Origin: Acinetobacter piscicola
GTDB taxonomy: Bacteria; Pseudomonadota; Gammaproteobacteria; Pseudomonadales; Moraxellaceae
DNA: 64,000 bases
NCBI RefSeq assembly: GCF_015218165.1
Contig: NZ_CP048659.1
Span: forward strand, 1,240,001-1,304,000
Direction of reading: 5' to 3'
Shown: positions 9,313 to 18,930 of the stretch, piece after piece
How the letters are laid out: the number at the start of each line of letters is the position of its first letter
Position numbering within the stretch: position 1 is the first letter of the stretch
Made by a program: the position numbers and the translations under genes
Notes under the pieces: generated by a model
Told to the model about the DNA's origin: nothing
Seen by the model: the letters and a program-made list of their open reading frames with translations, nothing else
Database searches by the model: none

Positions 9313-10236
9313 ATGAAAAATGTCGGCATGAAAGCAGAAAGTTATCGCACAGCGATCGCCACAGGAATATTACATGCACCGCCGCATTGCATCGAATTGT
9401 TACGTCATGGCAATACCGAAAAAGGCGATGCCTTAAAAACGGCGCGGATTGCAGGGATTTTAGCTGCAAAACGTACTGATGAACTGATTCCATTGTGCCA
9501 TCCATTGCCGATTTACCGTGCCGATGTCGATTACGAACTGTTTGATGCACATGTCAAAATTAGCGCTGTTGTGGAAACCATTGGCCCTACAGGTGTTGAG
9601 ATGGAAGCATTAACGGCAGTGAGTCTTGCAGGACTAACCTTGTATGACATGCTTAAACCGCATTGTGACCCTGATGATTTATTATTGGATGGTATTCAAT
9701 TAGAAAAGAAAAAAGGCGGAAAATCACATTTTACCCGTGCTTTAAAACAGAGTCTATCTGCATCGGTGATTGTCTTGTCCGATACTGTCGCAGCAGGGAA
9801 AAAGCCTGATACCGCAGGGCAAAATGTCCTAGAAATTTTACAAGAAGCCAATTTTAGTAATATTGCTTATCAAGTGATTCCTGATGATCCGACACAATTA
9901 TTGGCATTGATTGAACAGCAAAAAAATCAATATCCTTTAATTTTAACCGTGGGCGGTACAGGTTTAGGGCCAAAAGATTTAACTGTAGAAACCATTCAGC
10001 CTTTATTAGAACGTGAAATTCCCGGTTTAATGGAAGCATCACGCAGTTTTGGGCAACGCCGTACCCCTTATGCTGCACTCAGTCGGGGGGTTGCAGGTTA
10101 TATCGATCAAAGTTTGGTGATTACTTTACCGGGCAGTCGTCAGGGGGCTTTAGAGTCTTTAAGCGCAATTTTACCTGCACTTGTGCATCTCTTTGATGTA
10201 CAAAAAAATATTCCGCATGCGGGAGGTTATCAATAA
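9313..10236 (+). CDS. Fused MoaC-MoaB: cyclic pyranopterin monophosphate synthase / MoaB-like molybdopterin-binding protein
   Basis: The N-terminal half (to about residue 148) is MoaC, which turns 3',8-cyclo-GTP into cPMP: it has KRTDELIPLCHPLPI, GPTGVEMEALTAV and the conserved KxxGGKS near residue 137. The C-terminal half (about 155-300) is a MoaB/MogA-type domain that binds or adenylates molybdopterin: LSDTVAAGKKPDTAG, LTVGGTGLGPKDLT and TLPGSRQGALE. Both halves look complete, so this is a real fusion rather than a readthrough error. AGGA precedes ATG 9313. The stop overlaps the moeA start as TAATG. Confidence 0.9.
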   Translation: MKNVGMKAESYRTAIATGILHAPPHCIELLRHGNTEKGDALKTARIAGILAAKRTDELIPLCHPLPIYRADVDYELFDAHVKISAVVETIGPTGVEMEALTAVSLAGLTLYDMLKPHCDPDDLLLDGIQLEKKKGGKSHFTRALKQSLSASVIVLSDTVAAGKKPDTAGQNVLEILQEANFSNIAYQVIPDDPTQLLALIEQQKNQYPLILTVGGTGLGPKDLTVETIQPLLEREIPGLMEASRSFGQRRTPYAALSRGVAGYIDQSLVITLPGSRQGALESLSAILPALVHLFDVQKNIPHAGGYQ

Positions 10237-11462
10237 TGTCAGGTTGTGAGGCTGAACAGGGTTTAATTTCGATTGATCAAGCATTGTCATTGATTCAACA
10301 ACATAGCCAAGTTTTAGGCACTGAAGATCTTGCTTTACATGTAGCATTAAATCGTTATTTAGCAGTAGATGTTGCTTCAAGTATTAATTTACCCATGTTT
10401 TCACAAAGTGCAGTAGATGGCTATGCGATACATGCAGACGAAGTGATTGAGGTTGGTTCGACTTTTGAACTGATTGGGGAAATTCGTGCAGGACAATGTG
10501 CTGATGTTGTATTAGCGCATGGACAAGCCTTACGTATTTTTACGGGAGCAAAAATTCCGCTTGGAACAACAACGGTAGCACGGCAAGAAATTGTCCATTT
10601 AGTTTCGACATCTAAAATTCAAATGACAGAAGCACTGAAAAAACATGCCGATATTCGTGATGTTGGCGAGGAAATTGCGATTGGACAATCTCTTGCGCAG
10701 AAAGGTCAACAACTGTCAGTGGGTGCAATCGCAGCTTTAAGCATGGCAGGTATTCAACAGGTTCAAGTCTTTCAATATCCTAAAATTGCAGTGGTGATCA
10801 CAGGCGATGAAGTTACAAAAAATATTGAGGACTTCACTGCAGGCAAAATCTTTGATGCCAATGCCCCTTTAATTCAGGCATGGTTTCAACAGCGTAATCA
10901 ACAGATTGATCTTTTTCATGTGGCGGATACAGCACTTGCGGTAAAAACATTATTCGCAGAATTAAGTCAAAATTATGATTTGATCCTGACCACAGGCGGG
11001 GTTTCAGTCGGTGATTATGATTTTATTCGACCTGTGGCATTGGAATTAGGTTTTGAACAAATCTTTTGGAAAATCAAACAAAAACCAGGTAAACCGATGT
11101 TCTTTGCAACATTGCAAAAGCCTGATCAAAAATGTTGTTATTTATTGGGCTTACCAGGGAATCCTGCTGCGGTGTATGTGGGCATGCAAATTTATACCAC
11201 GACGCTATTAGACGCTTTGCAAGGGCAAACATCATCTTTGCAATGGTTCAGCGCGGAACTCAGTCATGATTTAAAAGCCGATGCACGAGAACGTTTTTTA
11301 CGTATGTCGGTGCAATTCGATCAAGCCAAGCTCACAGTCCAAAGCCTCGGCAAACAACAATCACATATGCTGAGTAATTTAATGCAAGCCAATGGTTTGG
11401 TGCGTATTCCTGCACATCAACAGCTTGAAGCAGGGCAGATGGTGCAAGGTATTTTTATTTAG
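10236..11462 (+). CDS. moeA: Molybdopterin molybdenumtransferase
   Basis: Inserts molybdate into adenylated molybdopterin. Family motifs: SAVDGYAIH near residue 53, RIFTGAKIP near 104, the MoCF-binding domain TTGGVSVGDYD near 248 and the C-terminal LPGNPAAVYVG. 408 residues is the usual length. ATG 10236 shares its first base with the upstream stop; GGGAGG lies 9 bases before it. It closes the moaA-to-moeA cofactor run. Confidence 0.92.
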   Translation: MSGCEAEQGLISIDQALSLIQQHSQVLGTEDLALHVALNRYLAVDVASSINLPMFSQSAVDGYAIHADEVIEVGSTFELIGEIRAGQCADVVLAHGQALRIFTGAKIPLGTTTVARQEIVHLVSTSKIQMTEALKKHADIRDVGEEIAIGQSLAQKGQQLSVGAIAALSMAGIQQVQVFQYPKIAVVITGDEVTKNIEDFTAGKIFDANAPLIQAWFQQRNQQIDLFHVADTALAVKTLFAELSQNYDLILTTGGVSVGDYDFIRPVALELGFEQIFWKIKQKPGKPMFFATLQKPDQKCCYLLGLPGNPAAVYVGMQIYTTTLLDALQGQTSSLQWFSAELSHDLKADARERFLRMSVQFDQAKLTVQSLGKQQSHMLSNLMQANGLVRIPAHQQLEAGQMVQGIFI

Positions 11463-11502
11463 CTCTTTTTATCTTTCTCATGTTGTGTATAGGGGCAATT
11501 TA

Positions 11503-12264
11503 ATGTTGAAAAAAATGCTATTCGCAAGCGCATTCTGTTGTGCTGTGAGCTTAACTCATGCAGAAACAGTAAAAATTTATGCAGCTGCAAGTCTGAACAA
11601 TGCCTTAATAGATATTACAAAACTGTATGAAAAAAAATATCCAGAAACTAAAATTATCCCTGTGTTTGGTGCATCATCAGCGCTTGCTAAACAAATTGAA
11701 ACAGGGGCAAAAAGTGATCTTTATTTCTCAGCCGATGTCGATTGGATGCAGTATTTAGTACAAAAAAATGCAATTCAGATGCAACAAGTAAAACCTTTGC
11801 TGTTTAATCAATTGGTGGTCATTAGCGCTAAAAATTTAAATATTCCATTTAAAGCTCAATCTAATTTTAATTTTGCCAAAACATTTAAAGGGCGCTTATG
11901 CACAGGGCAAATGGAATCCGTCCCAGTAGGCAAATATGCCAAACAAAGTTTAGTCAAACTCAATTGGTTCGATGCGTTAAAAGGACGTATTGTTGGGACA
12001 GATGATGTACGCTCAGCCTTGGCATTTGTGGAGCGTGGCGAGTGTGATGTCGGCATTGTCTATAAAACCGATGCCTTAATCAGTCAAAAAGTTAAAATGC
12101 TAGGGACATTTCCACAAAATAGCCATCATCCGATTATTTATCCCCTTGCATTGACAGTTGAAGGGCAGAAAAATAAAGAGGCTGTACACTTTAAAAACTT
12201 TGTACAACGTGATCCGCAAGCCAAAGCGATTTTTGTGAAATATGGTTTTAGTCTTTATAAATAG
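11503..12264 (+). CDS. modA: Molybdate ABC transporter, periplasmic substrate-binding protein
   Basis: Binds molybdate in the periplasm. A signal peptide is visible (LKKMLFASAFCCAVSLTHA, cleavage expected after HA). The mature part opens with VKIYAAASLNNALIDI and contains FGASSALAKQIETGAKSDL, both typical of ModA. 253 residues from ATG 11503, with AGGGG 7 bases upstream; longer in-frame starts run into moeA and would bury the signal peptide. Confidence 0.9.
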   Translation: MLKKMLFASAFCCAVSLTHAETVKIYAAASLNNALIDITKLYEKKYPETKIIPVFGASSALAKQIETGAKSDLYFSADVDWMQYLVQKNAIQMQQVKPLLFNQLVVISAKNLNIPFKAQSNFNFAKTFKGRLCTGQMESVPVGKYAKQSLVKLNWFDALKGRIVGTDDVRSALAFVERGECDVGIVYKTDALISQKVKMLGTFPQNSHHPIIYPLALTVEGQKNKEAVHFKNFVQRDPQAKAIFVKYGFSLYK

Positions 12265-12278
12265 TCTTCTTTATTGAT

Positions 12279-12962
12279 ATGTTAAGTCCTGAAGAATTAA
12301 GTGCATTGTATCTGTCAGCCAAAGTGGCTTTCTGTGCTACTGCCTTTAGTTTACCTTTTGCAATTGCATTGGCATGGGTGCTAGCACGCTATGATTTTAG
12401 ACTGAAGGTCTTGGTCGAAGCGTGTTTACAATTGCCGATGGTATTACCGCCTGTGGTACTTGGCTATTTACTGCTGTTGCTTTTTGGTCATAAAGGTTGG
12501 CTAGGGCAGTATTTATCAGCGATTGGCATAGAGCTCGCATTTAACTGGAAAGGTGCTGTACTTGCTTCAATGATTGTGGGTTTCCCCTTAATTGTGCAAC
12601 CCATTCGTTTGGCATTTCAGTTGTCAGATCGGCATTTAGAGGAAGTGGCGCAGACCTTAGGTGCAAGCTTTATTCAAATATTTGTCAAAATTTATTTGCC
12701 TCTAGCATGTCCGGGGATTTTAATGGGGTCTATTTTAGGTTTTAGTCGTAGTTTAGGTGAATTTGGTGCCACCATCACTTTTGTGGGCAATATTCCCGAT
12801 GAAACCCGTACCATTCCCATTGCCATTTATTCATTTTTACAACAACCTGATGGTGAGATCATGGCGATGCGTTTGCTTGTATTGTCCTTAATTTTGGCTT
12901 TTACGGCTTTAATTGCCCATTTTTATTTGATGATGAAATATCAGAAGACTGTAAAAGAATAA
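12279..12962 (+). CDS. modB: Molybdate ABC transporter permease
   Basis: Inner-membrane channel of the molybdate transporter with about five hydrophobic segments in 227 residues. It has the ModB permease loop (EVAQTLGASFIQIF followed by LPLACPGILMGSILGFSRSLGEFGATI). It starts 14 bases after modA without a clear ribosome site, which suggests coupling to modA. The ATPase gene modC normally follows but is absent here; an unrelated aldolase gene comes next after 136 bases. Confidence 0.9.
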   Translation: MLSPEELSALYLSAKVAFCATAFSLPFAIALAWVLARYDFRLKVLVEACLQLPMVLPPVVLGYLLLLLFGHKGWLGQYLSAIGIELAFNWKGAVLASMIVGFPLIVQPIRLAFQLSDRHLEEVAQTLGASFIQIFVKIYLPLACPGILMGSILGFSRSLGEFGATITFVGNIPDETRTIPIAIYSFLQQPDGEIMAMRLLVLSLILAFTALIAHFYLMMKYQKTVKE

Positions 12963-13098
12963 TAGCTGATTGAAAACACAATGATGAGGTGAGATTGAAG
13001 AAAATCGACTTGACGGTAAATGGATTGCACTTGAGAAATGATCTATTCTGCATTACAAAGAATATAGGAAATATCGAAGAATAAAAAAGGAATGTATT

Positions 13099-13851
13099 GT
13101 GCAAGCACCACAACATATCAATGCAATAGAATGGCAAGCACGTTGCCAACTTGCAGCACTGTATCGTTTGATCGCTTATTATCGAATGACGGATTTGATT
13201 GATACCCATATCAGTTTACGTGTGCCGCATGAACCGAATCATTTTTTAATCAATCGTTATGGTGTGACCTTTGACCAAATGACAGCCTCTGATCTGGTGA
13301 AAATTGATCATGATGGCAATATTGTCGCTGAATATGATCAAGGGAAAATGGTCAATGTTGCAGGCTTTGTGATTCACTCGGCATTACATCATGCCAATGC
13401 TGAGATCAATTGTGTGATTCATACCCATACCGCAGATGGGATTGCGGTGTCAGCACAAGCTGAAGGATTATTACCCCTTTCACAGCATGCACTGAAATTT
13501 TACAATAATATTGCCTATCATGAATATGAAGGCATTGCATTTTCGATAGCAGAACGTGAGCGTTTGGTGCAAGATTTAAAGCATTATCGTTGTATGATTT
13601 TACGTAATCATGGTTTATTGGCGACAGGTGATTCCATCGCGCGTGCATTTCATGAGATTTATTTTTTAGAAAGAGCATGTCAAATTCAAATCAAAGCAAT
13701 GAGTAGTCGTCAATTGCATTATCCAAGCCAAGCTGTATGTGAATATACCGTGCAGCAGTTTCAAAGTGATGCGGCAGAACCGATTATTGCAGCAGCATGG
13801 CAAGCCGCTTTATCATTGATTAAAGATCAGGAAAATGATTATTCTCGTTAG
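13099..13851 (+). CDS. Class II aldolase/adducin family protein
   Basis: 250 residues with the zinc-binding pattern of the family: NCVIHTHTADGIAVS (His-x-His pair) and a third histidine in ILRNHGLLATGD. Members include fuculose- and ribulose-phosphate aldolases as well as many enzymes of unknown substrate; nothing here fixes the substrate. GTG start at 13099, preceded by AAGGAA. It is transcribed with the same direction as modAB but separated by 136 bases of AT-rich DNA. Confidence 0.8.
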   Translation: MQAPQHINAIEWQARCQLAALYRLIAYYRMTDLIDTHISLRVPHEPNHFLINRYGVTFDQMTASDLVKIDHDGNIVAEYDQGKMVNVAGFVIHSALHHANAEINCVIHTHTADGIAVSAQAEGLLPLSQHALKFYNNIAYHEYEGIAFSIAERERLVQDLKHYRCMILRNHGLLATGDSIARAFHEIYFLERACQIQIKAMSSRQLHYPSQAVCEYTVQQFQSDAAEPIIAAAWQAALSLIKDQENDYSR

Positions 13852-13871
13852 TGTGGTCTTTTCATGAGCAT

Positions 13872-13900
13872 AAAAAATCCCCTGCCTATGCAGAGGATTT
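13872..13900 (-). terminator. Rho-independent terminator of the pirin gene
   Basis: AAATCC/CCTGC pairs with GCAG/GGATTT around a CTAT loop (13875-13900, one mismatch); on the minus strand it is followed by six T residues. It sits between two convergent genes and mainly serves the minus-strand pirin gene. Confidence 0.7.
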
Positions 13901-13939
13901 AATCGGTGATTTACAGGTGAATAGCGTAAAACAACTGCC

Positions 13940-14629
13940 TTAGTTGCTTAAATCGAACCAAATGAATTGGCTGTTTTCGTTGGCATTGATCGTTGTATCT
14001 TCATCAAATAAGTAAGCATCACCTGCTTTGATGAGTTGACCTGCGATATCAATTTCACCTTCAATTACATGAACATAATTAAATTTTTGAGTGGCTTTGA
14101 CAGGTAGGGAATGACCTTTTTCTAAATACGCTGCTTTAATTTCAGCGTCTTGGCGAATGTGCATAAGCGCATCGTCATGAGGACCTGCAATCAATAACCA
14201 CTCATTCGGTGATTTTTTTGGATCACGTTCGACTTGTTGATAGTTCGGCTCAGCATCACGTACATTGGGAATGACCCAAATTTGCAACATATGCACAGGT
14301 GTATCGCCATTGTTGATTTCGCTGTGTTGTACCCCTGTACCTGCACTCATTAACTGCCATTCGCCTGCGTGAATATGGCGTTCGTTACCCATGGTATCTT
14401 TATGTGAAATCGTACCTTGAAGTACACAGGTTAAGATTTCCATATTGTCATGCGGGTGTGTACCAAAACCATTATGTGCGGCGATGGTATCGTCATTGAT
14501 CACACGTAAAGAACCTACGCCCATATATTTAGGGTTGTACCAACTGCCGAAAGAAAAACTGTGTTTGCTGTCTAACCAGCCAATTTGAGCATGACCACGG
14601 TCTTCACTGCGATGTAGAAATGTATTCAT
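13940..14629 (-). CDS. Pirin family protein (bicupin)
   Basis: 229 residues with the pirin metal-site pattern in the N-terminal cupin: FGTHPHDNMEIL (two His) and TGVQHSEIN (His and Glu). The opening RSEDRGHAQIGWLDSKHSFS is typical of YhhW-type pirins, some of which are quercetin dioxygenases. Substrate unknown here. It is a single-gene unit with its own terminator downstream. Confidence 0.85.
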   Translation of the reverse strand: MNTFLHRSEDRGHAQIGWLDSKHSFSFGSWYNPKYMGVGSLRVINDDTIAAHNGFGTHPHDNMEILTCVLQGTISHKDTMGNERHIHAGEWQLMSAGTGVQHSEINNGDTPVHMLQIWVIPNVRDAEPNYQQVERDPKKSPNEWLLIAGPHDDALMHIRQDAEIKAAYLEKGHSLPVKATQKFNYVHVIEGEIDIAGQLIKAGDAYLFDEDTTINANENSQFIWFDLSN

Positions 14630-14800
14630 GATAAATCTCCAATTCTTTATTTTTTTAACTTGAGATCATATTAGTCTTTGCGAAATTGAGTTGAAACATT
14701 AAACATGCAACGTATTGTTGTGTTTTTAGGACGATTAGTTATAAAGAGATAGGACTGTTTTTTTGTAAGTAATATAATGAGGCCTATTTTATATTGAACA

Positions 14801-14828
14801 TAAAAAAACCCAATAACGAATTATTGGG
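14801..14828 (-). terminator. Rho-independent terminator of the L,D-transpeptidase gene
   Basis: CCCAATAA (14809-14816) pairs with TTATTGGG (14821-14828) across CGAA; the minus strand then has seven T residues. Confidence 0.8.
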
Positions 14829-14863
14829 CATTGAAATCATCATTTGCAGATAGAATCAAATGA

Positions 14864-16135
14864 TTATTCTAAGAATTTAACAGTGACACCTGATTTAACT
14901 TTTTTACCTAAATCATTGGCATCCCAGTTGGTTAAACGGATACAACCATGCGATGCAGTTTTAGAAATCGCAGATGGGTTCGGTGTACCATGAATACCAA
15001 ATGATTTTTTACTTAAACCGATCCAGATATTTCCTACAGGACCATTTGGACCAGGTGGTAAAGACAATGGTTTACGGTTATTGCCTTGCACAAAGTTACT
15101 TGGTGAATAGCTATACCATGGATTTGGTGCGACACCCGTAATTTTATAAGTTCCTGTTGGAGATGGTGTGTCAGAACTACCAATCGTTGCAGGGAATGAA
15201 CCCACCATTTGGTTTTGGGCATTAAACAAATAAAGTTGTTTTGCACCTTTATGTGCCACGATCAAATGAATATTTTCAGGTAATTCATTGCGGATATTGG
15301 TCACAATGATTTTTTCACCTGCTTTTTTGAAGGTTGCTTTTGGATTTAATTTCTTTAAGAAATCTTCATCCATATGAAATTTTTCACCCAACATTTCTGT
15401 TACACGTGTGTAATACAAACCTTTCATTTTTGATTGTAGAGCATAGTCACGTGGGATCGATGCAGCATAAGGGCCTTTTAAATCTGCATCTGTGATGGTG
15501 TATTCTACAAATGCAGGTTTGCTGCCTTGTTTTGCGATCAAAGCATCCCATGTTTCTTTGGTCAGTTCACCTGTTGGTTTTAAGCCATTCATTTGTTGGA
15601 ATGAAGAAATTGCTTTTAAGGTATTCATACCACTTGAACCATCAATGGCACCCGGAGACGCATGTGAGTTGTTTAACATCACATGTGCACGTGCATAGAC
15701 TGGGAATTGACCTTTGCCAATATTTTCATACCATTCAGCATTGTTCATCCCTTCTAAAGTCCATGATGCTTTATTTGCACTGCTAGACTTAGTGGTTGAT
15801 GCTGCTGTACTTGGCGTTGTGGTTTCTGTTTGTGTGCTTGTTTCAGCTGCTATATCTGCAGTTTTATCTTCTGTTTTTTCTAAATTTTGCAGCGTGTTGG
15901 CAGCTTGATCTAAATCATTAAGCTCTTGTTGAGAAATTTGAGCTTCGCTCGCACTACTTGTGTTGACTGTAGAGGCAGCAGAAGATTCAACAGCCAGCGG
16001 ATCAATTGGATCTTCAACTGCTGTAGATGTTACCTTATGCGGAGTAAGCGATTGCTCAGTAGTTGTAGGCGCAGCGGATGCTGTACCTGTGAAGATACAA
16101 CTTAAACTCAAAGCAAGAATTGAGCGAACGAACAT
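14864..16135 (-). CDS. L,D-transpeptidase (YkuD) with peptidoglycan-binding-like domain
   Basis: Exported cell-wall enzyme that forms 3-3 crosslinks or attaches proteins to peptidoglycan. Order: signal peptide (FVRSILALSLSCIFTGTASA), a low-complexity Thr/Ser/Ala/Glu linker to about residue 120, a PG-binding-1-like helical domain (ALKAISSFQ-type, seen as TLKAISSFQQMNGLKPTGE), then the YkuD domain with the catalytic SHGCIRLTNWDA and the preceding FGIHGTPNPSAI. ATG 16135 is chosen because AAGG lies about 9 bases upstream; the longer TTG form adds three residues. Monocistronic, divergent from hemE. Confidence 0.88.
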   Translation of the reverse strand: MFVRSILALSLSCIFTGTASAAPTTTEQSLTPHKVTSTAVEDPIDPLAVESSAASTVNTSSASEAQISQQELNDLDQAANTLQNLEKTEDKTADIAAETSTQTETTTPSTAASTTKSSSANKASWTLEGMNNAEWYENIGKGQFPVYARAHVMLNNSHASPGAIDGSSGMNTLKAISSFQQMNGLKPTGELTKETWDALIAKQGSKPAFVEYTITDADLKGPYAASIPRDYALQSKMKGLYYTRVTEMLGEKFHMDEDFLKKLNPKATFKKAGEKIIVTNIRNELPENIHLIVAHKGAKQLYLFNAQNQMVGSFPATIGSSDTPSPTGTYKITGVAPNPWYSYSPSNFVQGNNRKPLSLPPGPNGPVGNIWIGLSKKSFGIHGTPNPSAISKTASHGCIRLTNWDANDLGKKVKSGVTVKFLE

Positions 16136-16376
16136 GTAATTCAACCTTAAGAATTATTCATACTGATTTATAAAGTAAGCAAGTATTGCAGAAAATAAAT
16201 GGAGATGCAGTATTTGTTTTGTGTAAATCCTATTTTTTATACAATTCTATACGCATCATAAAAAAATGAAATTTCAAATAATTTTCAAGATTAAAATCTC
16301 ACGAAGAAATGCCGATAGCGCATAGATTTTTGCTATGATGACTGACCTTGCTCAATTTTTTTAAATAGGAAAGTAA

Positions 16377-17450
16377 ATGACGACCCTCAAAAATGATCGT
16401 TTTCTACGTGCTTTGCTACGTGAACCTGTCGATACCACACCTGTGTGGATGATGCGTCAAGCAGGTCGTTACCTACCTGAATATCGTGAAACACGAGGCA
16501 AAGCAGGTGATTTTCTTTCTTTATGTAAAAATACTGAATTTGCTTGTGAAGTGACTTTACAGCCTTTGCGCCGTTATGATTTAGACGCAGCGATTTTATT
16601 TTCTGATATTTTAACCATTCCTGATGCATTGGGCCTAGGCTTATATTTTGAAACAGGCGAAGGTCCTAAGTTTCATAAAACAATTCGCACTGAACAAGAT
16701 GTTGCCAATTTACCGAAATTTAATGCAGCATCTGACTTAGATTATGTCATGAATGCAGTTTCAACTATTCGTTCTGCATTAGGTGGGCAAGTCCCTTTAA
16801 TTGGTTTCTCGGGTAGTCCTTGGACTTTAGCAACCTACATGGTGGAAGGCGGCTCAAGTAAAGATTTTCGTTTTACGAAGCAGATGATGTATGCTCAACC
16901 TGAAGTTTTACATGCATTATTAGAGCGATTGGCTGATGCTGTGACTGAATATTTAAATGCACAAATTGATGCAGGTGCGCAAGCGATTCAAATTTTTGAT
17001 AGTTGGGGTGGAGCTTTAGCACATCGTGAATATCTTGAATTTTCACTGCATTATATGCAAAAGATTGTCTCAGGTTTACAACGTGAAAAAGACGGTCGTA
17101 AAGTCCCTGTGATTTTATTTACCAAAGGTGGTGGTCAATGGTTAGAGCCAATGGTGGCAACAGGTGCAGATGCTTTAGGTTTAGACTGGACAACGCCTTT
17201 AAATGTAGCACGTCAAACTGTAAATGGTCGTGTGGCAATGCAAGGTAATTTAGACCCTGCAACCTTATACGGTTCAGCTCAAAGTATTGAGAAGGCAACA
17301 AAAGCCATGCTCGACGATGCTTATGCTCAGGGTGAAAAAACAGGTTATGTGGCAAATTTAGGGCATGGTATTACGCAGTGGGTTGACCCTGCACAACCTA
17401 AAATTTTCATTGATACTGTGCATGAATATAGTGCGAAATATTTAGGTTAA
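16377..17450 (+). CDS. hemE: Uroporphyrinogen decarboxylase
   Basis: Haem synthesis: decarboxylates uroporphyrinogen III to coproporphyrinogen III in the cytoplasm. Family signatures are [14 protein letters not shown] near residue 23 and [20 protein letters not shown] near 143. 357 residues is standard. AGGA lies 7-8 bases before the ATG. The 241-base gap upstream is shared with the divergent L,D-transpeptidase gene and must contain both promoters; no unambiguous -35/-10 pair was identified. Confidence 0.96.
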   Translation: MTTLKNDRFLRALLREPVDTTPVWMMRQAGRYLPEYRETRGKAGDFLSLCKNTEFACEVTLQPLRRYDLDAAILFSDILTIPDALGLGLYFETGEGPKFHKTIRTEQDVANLPKFNAASDLDYVMNAVSTIRSALGGQVPLIGFSGSPWTLATYMVEGGSSKDFRFTKQMMYAQPEVLHALLERLADAVTEYLNAQIDAGAQAIQIFDSWGGALAHREYLEFSLHYMQKIVSGLQREKDGRKVPVILFTKGGGQWLEPMVATGADALGLDWTTPLNVARQTVNGRVAMQGNLDPATLYGSAQSIEKATKAMLDDAYAQGEKTGYVANLGHGITQWVDPAQPKIFIDTVHEYSAKYLG

Positions 17451-17462
17451 GTCACTTCGAGT

Positions 17463-18257
17463 ATGCTGTATTTAAAATCAAGTGTGGAATTTATCTTTAA
17501 GGCAGCTTCAGCTGCCTTATTTGGTATTTTACTGCTAATCGCTTTTGCACTGACTGCAAAAATGGGCAGTCGTGAGTTTTATGGTTTCTTTCGCTATGAT
17601 TATTTATTCTTTTATGCACTGATCATTCAAGCGTGTTTGCTTTGTTTAAAACTCGAATCATGGGCAGAAGCAAAAGTCATTGCACTTTTTCACATCTTAG
17701 CTATGGGGATGGAAATATTTTTGACTCATCCACAGATCGCTTCGTGGCAATATCCACAACCTGCAGTTTTTAAAATCATGACCGTGCCGTTATTTGCAGG
17801 CTTTATGTATTCGGCAGTTGGCAGTTTTTTTGCACGTTCATTAAGGCTTTATCAAGTTTCTTTTTTAAGATTGCCTAGTTTTGCCAATATGCTGAGTCTA
17901 GCATTGTTGTCCTATCTTAATTTTATGACAAAATTTTTTGTTCCAGATATACGCAATGTATTGTTTGTTTGGAGCGTCGTTATTTTTTGGAAAACTAAAA
18001 TACGGTTTCAATTACAACAACATCAATTTCAGTTGCCGATGTTGCCTGTATTGCTGTTATTGGCATTTCTAATCTGGATTGCTGAAAATATCAGTACCTT
18101 TTATAAAATTTGGTTATATCCGAGTCAGGTCGATGCATGGCATATGGTCGGGTGGGGTAAACTTGGTTCTTGGTATTTATTGCTATTGCTCAGTTTGGTG
18201 TTGGTTTTAAAAATTCTTGGCAATAGAAATAGCATTGGTGAATGGACATTAAAATAG
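17463..18257 (+). CDS. DUF817 family integral membrane protein
   Basis: 264 residues with seven or eight hydrophobic segments. Sequence features (FWSVEKAALFG-like start, RYDYLFFYALIIQ, VIALFHILAMGMEIFLTHP, SWQYPQP) resemble the DUF817 family, whose function is unknown. It begins 12 bases after hemE and is probably cotranscribed with it. Confidence 0.75.
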   Translation: MLYLKSSVEFIFKAASAALFGILLLIAFALTAKMGSREFYGFFRYDYLFFYALIIQACLLCLKLESWAEAKVIALFHILAMGMEIFLTHPQIASWQYPQPAVFKIMTVPLFAGFMYSAVGSFFARSLRLYQVSFLRLPSFANMLSLALLSYLNFMTKFFVPDIRNVLFVWSVVIFWKTKIRFQLQQHQFQLPMLPVLLLLAFLIWIAENISTFYKIWLYPSQVDAWHMVGWGKLGSWYLLLLLSLVLVLKILGNRNSIGEWTLK

Positions 18258-18380
18258 TTTGAAAAATAATCATATTTTGATTTGCTTATTAGAATAACTG
18301 TGTTACATCTTTATATGGTGTAATAAACATTACACACATCCTAGAAATAAATGAAATATTAAAAAATATTGGAGAATACC

Positions 18381-18851
18381 ATGTTAAAAAAAATTGCTTT
18401 AGCAGCCATATTGGCAACAGGATCAGTTTCAGCTTTTGCAGATAGCGATGTAGGTTGTGGTTTAGGTTCTCAAGTTTGGGAAGGACAATCTGGAAAAATT
18501 CCTAAAATTTTAGCTGCAACCACCAATGGTTTATTTGCAAACCAGTTATTTGGTATCACGTTTGGTACGCTCGGTTGTAGTGGTACAGGTGCTGTGACTG
18601 CTCAGGCAGTGACATTCACCCATGAAAATGCGGAGTCGCTGGCCCGTGATATGGCAGTGGGTGAGGGCGAAAGCTTAAATGTTTTGGCTGAATTATTAAA
18701 TATTAAAGCTGAGGATAAAGCGCGTTTCTTTGCAGTATCTAAACAAAATTTCTCTAAAATTTATTCAGCTGAAAATGTATCTTCAGTAGAAGTGTTAGCA
18801 TCATTACAATCTGTGATGTCACAAGACGAAGTTTTAAAAGCTTACGTTTAA
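18381..18851 (+). CDS. DUF3015 family secreted protein
   Basis: 156 residues starting with a clear signal peptide (LKKIALAAILATGSVSAFA). The mature part has GCGLGSQVWEGQSG and a GITFGTLGCSGTG motif typical of DUF3015, a proteobacterial periplasmic or outer-membrane-associated family of unknown function. Start is ATG 18381, with GGAG 6 bases upstream. Often adjacent to a DUF4105 gene, as here. Confidence 0.8.
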   Translation: MLKKIALAAILATGSVSAFADSDVGCGLGSQVWEGQSGKIPKILAATTNGLFANQLFGITFGTLGCSGTGAVTAQAVTFTHENAESLARDMAVGEGESLNVLAELLNIKAEDKARFFAVSKQNFSKIYSAENVSSVEVLASLQSVMSQDEVLKAYV

Positions 18852-18860
18852 TGTGCAGAG

Positions 18861-18892
18861 AAAACCCTGTCATAGATGATGGGGTTTTTATT
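18861..18892 (+). terminator. Rho-independent terminator after the DUF3015 gene
   Basis: AAAACCC (18861-18867) pairs with GGGTTTT (18882-18888) with a shorter inner CAT/ATG pairing; it is followed by T-rich sequence. Confidence 0.7.
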
Positions 18893-18930
18893 CATTTTAG
18901 TAAAATTTTAAATGATTCAATATATTATTA

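Noticed and set aside
15511..15908. Plus-strand ORFs opposite the L,D-transpeptidase
   Set aside because: Shadows of the low-complexity linker of the real gene; no ribosome site and unlikely composition.
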